From Alphaproteobacteria bacterium (GTDB lineage Bacteria > Pseudomonadota > Alphaproteobacteria > ATCC43930 > CGMCC-115725): DNA of 8,236 nucleotides. The position numbers were made by a program, and so were the translations under genes. Every line of letters starts with the position of its first letter. The first letter of the stretch is position 1. The notes beneath the pieces are model-generated. The model did not search any database, was not told the DNA's origin, and worked only from the letters and a program-made list of their open reading frames with translations. The stretch is from positions 1 to 8,236 of the forward strand of contig JASHUW010000455.1 in assembly GCA_030039815.1 (NCBI GenBank). Direction: 5' to 3'. Positions 5,616-8,236 of this stretch are shown in pieces.

Positions 5616-6002
5616 ATGAAGATCCTGGTGATCGACGACGACGAGCATCTGCGGCGCCTGGTGACGAAGGTGCTGCAACGCGGCGGCTACGAGGTGGACG
5701 CCGCCGGCGATGGACGGCGCGGCATGGATTTGGTTCGCCGGGATCGGCCGCGGATTGTGGTCACCGATATCTTCATGCCGGAGCAGGAGGGGATCGAGAC
5801 GATCATCGAGCTCCGCCGCGATCATCCGGATATCAAGATCCTGGCGATGTCGGGCAGCGGCCAGATCGGGGACACGGACCTCTTGAAGATGGCGCGGCAG
5901 CTCGGCGCGCACGACGCGATCGCCAAGCCGTTTCGCCCGCAGGATCTGCTCGCGCGCGTGCGCGCGCTCGACGGCGCCGGGATGGAGGGCGTGCCGGCCT
6001 GA
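5616..6002 (+). CDS. Single-domain (CheY-like) response regulator 2
   Basis: This 128-residue protein is a second stand-alone receiver domain with no output domain. Its acidic pair D8-D9, phosphoacceptor D51, switch S79 and lysine K104 are all present. Over the first 79 residues it is identical to the preceding regulator at 45 positions by eye, including the block Q-E-G-I-E-T-I after the phosphorylation site, so the two genes come from a duplication. It differs by four extra residues in the alpha4/beta5 region after S79, and by a C-terminal tail of about ten residues, so partner choice may differ because that face usually binds partners. The ATG at 5616 follows GGTGGGG at 5603-5609; a GTG at 5577 is in frame but less likely because it lies before the canonical M-K-I-L-V start. 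No kinase is adjacent. Confidence 0.9.
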   Translation: MKILVIDDDEHLRRLVTKVLQRGGYEVDAAGDGRRGMDLVRRDRPRIVVTDIFMPEQEGIETIIELRRDHPDIKILAMSGSGQIGDTDLLKMARQLGAHDAIAKPFRPQDLLARVRALDGAGMEGVPA

Positions 6003-6071
6003 CTCGGCGACGCGGTCGGCCTCTCCTAGGGATCGACAGCGGTCGCGGTGCTGCGCCACACTGTCGCTCCC

Positions 6072-7010
6072 ATGTCCGCGCGGTCACGCTTGCAAGCAGT
6101 TGCGATGGCGGTTTTCGCCGTGGTCTTCGCGCTCGTCGCCCGCTCGGTTGAAAGCGCGCCCGCCGCGCCGGTTGTCATCGCCTCGAAGATCGACACCGAA
6201 GGCGCGCTGCTCGGCCAGCTGATCGCCGCGACGATCGAGGCGCAAGGGCTTGCCGTCGAGCGTCGCATCGGGCTCGGCCCGACCAACATCGTGCGCGCCG
6301 CGATCCTCGCCGGGCAGATCGACATCTATCCCGAATACACCGGTAACGGCGCGCTGTTCTTCCATCGCGAAGGCGATCCGGACTGGAAGGACGCGGCCAA
6401 GGGCTACGCCGAGGTGGCGGCGCTCGACAAGGCACAGAACCATCTGATCTGGCTCGCGCCGGCGCCCGCCGACAACACCTGGGTCATCGCGATCCGCAAG
6501 GACACGGCCGGGTTTCCGCCGCATCCCTGCGTCGGCGACCTCGCCGCCTATCTGAAGGCCGGCGGCCGGTTTCGCCTTGCCGCCTCGGCCGAGTTCGTCG
6601 AGAGTCCGGCGGCGCTGCCCGCCTTCGAGGCGGCCTATCATTTCCACCTCTCGGGCAACCAACTCCTGACCCTGTCCGGCGGCAACACCGCGGCGACCTT
6701 GCGGGCCGCGGCGGAGGGCATTTCCGGCGTCAACGCGGCGATGGCGTACGGCACGGACGGTGCGATCGCGGCGCTCGGCCTCGAAGCGTTGTGCGACGAC
6801 AAGCACGCCCAGGTCGTCTATGCGCCGGCGCCGCTGGTGCGCGAAGCAGTGCTCGACGCGAACCCGAGCATCGCGCCGGCGCTCGATCGGGTGTTCGCGA
6901 CATTGACCCGCGAGGTGCTGCAGCACCTCAACGCGCGGATCGCGGTCGACGGCGAGGACGCCAGGGCGGTCGCCGGTGACTACCTCAAATCGCTGCGGCT
7001 GACGCAGTGA
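6072..7010 (+). CDS. osmF: Osmoprotectant-type ABC transporter substrate-binding protein (OsmF/YehZ family)
   Basis: The 312-residue product is a periplasmic binding protein of the OpuAC/ProX-like group, closest in look to E. coli OsmF (YehZ), part of an importer linked to betaine-type compatible solutes. A Sec signal peptide is visible: arginines at 4 and 6, then a hydrophobic core (about 9-23) and small residues near 26-32. Family motifs include S38-K-I-D-T-E-G44, G67-L-G-P-T-N, I83-D-I-Y-P-E-Y-T-G-N-G93, L129-A-P-A-P-A-D-N-T-W137, A170-A-S-A-E-F and N221-A-A-M-A-Y-G-T-D-G230. Two cysteines, C153 and C241, could form a disulfide in the periplasm. The start is uncertain: GTG at 6048 is in frame and would lengthen the signal peptide by eight residues, and neither start has a good ribosome-binding site. 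The stop overlaps the permease start by four bases, which implies coupled translation. The true ligand is not determined. Confidence 0.9.
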   Translation: MSARSRLQAVAMAVFAVVFALVARSVESAPAAPVVIASKIDTEGALLGQLIAATIEAQGLAVERRIGLGPTNIVRAAILAGQIDIYPEYTGNGALFFHREGDPDWKDAAKGYAEVAALDKAQNHLIWLAPAPADNTWVIAIRKDTAGFPPHPCVGDLAAYLKAGGRFRLAASAEFVESPAALPAFEAAYHFHLSGNQLLTLSGGNTAATLRAAAEGISGVNAAMAYGTDGAIAALGLEALCDDKHAQVVYAPAPLVREAVLDANPSIAPALDRVFATLTREVLQHLNARIAVDGEDARAVAGDYLKSLRLTQ

Positions 7011-8206
7011 GCGCCGTCACGATCGCCGCATCCTCGCGGCTGCGCTGGGCGCCGCGCAACCAGGTACTGCCCTGTCTCGTCATGGTGGCCGCGCTCGCCG
7101 GGATCGGGACGGGATTTCTCGACGTCGCGCCCAATCGCCTGGTGTCGGGAACCCCGATCGCGCTGGGGTACACGGCCGGGACACTGCCGACCCTGGCGCT
7201 GGCGGCGGCGGGCGCGGCCCTGTTCGCGCTGGGCTTCGTCGCGTCGCACCGGGCTTTGCATTATCTCGGCGCGGCGGTGGCGGGCAGCGCGATCGCGGCC
7301 ACGCTCGCCATCGCCGGCAATGGCGCCACCACACTCGGGGCCGGCGCGCCGCCCGCGGCCGCCATCTCGCTCGGCGCCGGGTTCTGGGTGATCTTCGCCT
7401 GCGCCGCGCTGGCGCTGATCGACTCGCTGCGGCGCGCCGAGGCCACCGCGGCGGTGCAATTGCTGGCGGCGGTGCTCGCCGCGCTCGGCTTCTGGGCCAT
7501 GGCCAAGGCCGGGTTGTTCGACGCGCTGGCGCTGGCGCGCGAATATGCCAGCCGCCGCGAGGTTTTCGCCGCTTCGGTGCTGCGCCATATCGAACTGGTG
7601 ATCGCCGGCATCGTTCCGGCCCTGGCGACCGGGGCGCCTCTCGGCCTGTTGGCGTTGCGCCGCAAGCGCTTCGAGGCGCCGCTTTTCGCGGTGCTGAACC
7701 TGCTCCAGACGGTGCCGTCGATCGCCTTGTTCGGGCTGTTGATCGCGCCGCTATCGGGGCTGGCGCGCGCCTTCCCCGCGCTGGCCACGCTGGGGGTGAG
7801 CGGGGTCGGGCCGGCCCCGGCGATCGTCGCCCTGGTGCTTTACGCGCTGCTGCCGGTCGCGCGCAACACGCTGGCCGGGATCGGCGGCGTCTCGCCCGCG
7901 GCGATCGACGCCGCGCGCGGCATGGGGATGACGCCGCGGCAAATCTTCTGGCGGGTCGAGGCTCCGCTCGCGCTCCCGGTGCTGCTCGCCGGCTTGCGCA
8001 TCGTCACGGTGCAGGCGATCGGGCTCGCGGTGGTGGCGGCGCTGATCGGCGCCGGCGGGCTCGGCGCCTTCGTCTTCGACGGGCTCGGCCAGTATGCGAC
8101 GAACCTCGTACTGCTCGGCGCGCTGCCGGCGATCGTGCTGGCCCTGGCGGCAGACTTCCTGCTGCGGCTTGCCGCGAACAGCCTGCGCGGGCACTTCGCG
8201 CCATGA
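7007..8206 (+). CDS. yehY: Osmoprotectant-type ABC transporter permease (YehY family)
   Basis: The 399-residue product is the inner-membrane permease that pairs with the binding protein encoded just upstream. The N-terminal half is a set of hydrophobic segments (from about residue 20 to 180) that most short betaine permeases lack but YehY-type proteins have. The C-terminal half (about 190-395) is the binding-protein-dependent transport domain: L-Q-T-V-P-S-I-A-L-F-G follows its first helices, and the cytoplasmic EAA-type loop that docks the ATPase runs from about A298 through G305 to the L-P near 325. The start is GTG at 7007 inside the previous gene's GTGA overlap; no other start fits the coupling. 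The stop overlaps the next ATG in ATGA at 8203-8206. The gene order of binding protein, permease and ATPase matches the E. coli yehZ-yehY-yehX arrangement. Confidence 0.9.
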   Translation: MSAVTIAASSRLRWAPRNQVLPCLVMVAALAGIGTGFLDVAPNRLVSGTPIALGYTAGTLPTLALAAAGAALFALGFVASHRALHYLGAAVAGSAIAATLAIAGNGATTLGAGAPPAAAISLGAGFWVIFACAALALIDSLRRAEATAAVQLLAAVLAALGFWAMAKAGLFDALALAREYASRREVFAASVLRHIELVIAGIVPALATGAPLGLLALRRKRFEAPLFAVLNLLQTVPSIALFGLLIAPLSGLARAFPALATLGVSGVGPAPAIVALVLYALLPVARNTLAGIGGVSPAAIDAARGMGMTPRQIFWRVEAPLALPVLLAGLRIVTVQAIGLAVVAALIGAGGLGAFVFDGLGQYATNLVLLGALPAIVLALAADFLLRLAANSLRGHFAP

Positions 8207-8236
8207 CCACGCCGATGATCGAGATCGGCGGCGTCA
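8203..8236 (+). CDS. ABC transporter ATPase, N-terminal fragment (partial)
   Basis: Only the first 11 codons lie in the window. The ATG overlaps the permease stop (ATGA), and the residues M-I-E-I-G-G-V at 5-11 resemble the first beta strand of ABC ATPases, which often reads M-I-x-h-x-x-V. By position it should be the energising subunit of the importer (YehX/OsmV type). No Walker motif is visible because the window ends, so the identification rests on operon context. Confidence 0.6.
   Translation, partial: MTTPMIEIGGV

Noticed and set aside
1..8236. tRNA or rRNA genes, CRISPR arrays, insertion sequences or phage genes
   Set aside because: No regularly spaced direct repeats, transposase or integrase motifs, or RNA-gene-like sequences were seen on either strand.

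Overview
The window is GC-rich, and its real genes use codons that mostly end in G or C. The gene content is typical of a metabolically versatile soil or water proteobacterium, most likely an alphaproteobacterium: an HpcH/HpaI aldolase, a Rieske oxygenase, a KirBac channel, stand-alone receiver proteins and a Yeh-type osmolyte importer. The taxonomic guess rests on gene style and composition only. There are no tRNA, rRNA or CRISPR signals and no transposase.

Layout: a partial gene on the minus strand (1-487) encodes a lipoyl-like domain whose modifiable lysine is replaced by glycine, followed by a proline-rich linker and a probable coiled coil. It diverges from a long rightward run. First comes a possible catabolic block (576-5053): an HpcH/HpaI-family aldolase, an unlisted 52-residue two-helix membrane protein, a flavin reductase-domain protein, a KirBac-type inward-rectifier potassium channel, and the alpha and beta subunits of an aromatic ring-hydroxylating (Rieske non-heme iron) oxygenase. 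The oxygenase subunit genes are separated by an 81-bp palindromic repeat of the dispersed 'VIPAKAGTQ' class. Next are two tandem CheY-like single-domain response regulators (5173-6002), clearly paralogous and with no kinase nearby. Last is an osmoprotectant-type ABC importer (6072 to the right edge): periplasmic binding protein (OsmF/YehZ type), permease (YehY type) and the first codons of the ATPase. These are in the same order as the E. coli yehZYX genes and joined by 4-bp stop/start overlaps.

How the genes may work together: the oxygenase alpha and beta subunits form one enzyme, but its reductase and any ferredoxin are not in the window. The aldolase could cleave a hydroxy-oxo acid further along a degradation pathway, but nothing in the sequence fixes the substrate. 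The importer genes form a tight operon. The potassium channel and the osmolyte importer could both concern osmotic balance, but about 3 kb of other genes lie between them, so a link is only a guess. I see no convincing wholly new multi-gene system. The points most worth a second look are the lysine-less lipoyl-like protein, the small membrane protein, the repeat inside the oxygenase operon and the paired receiver proteins.
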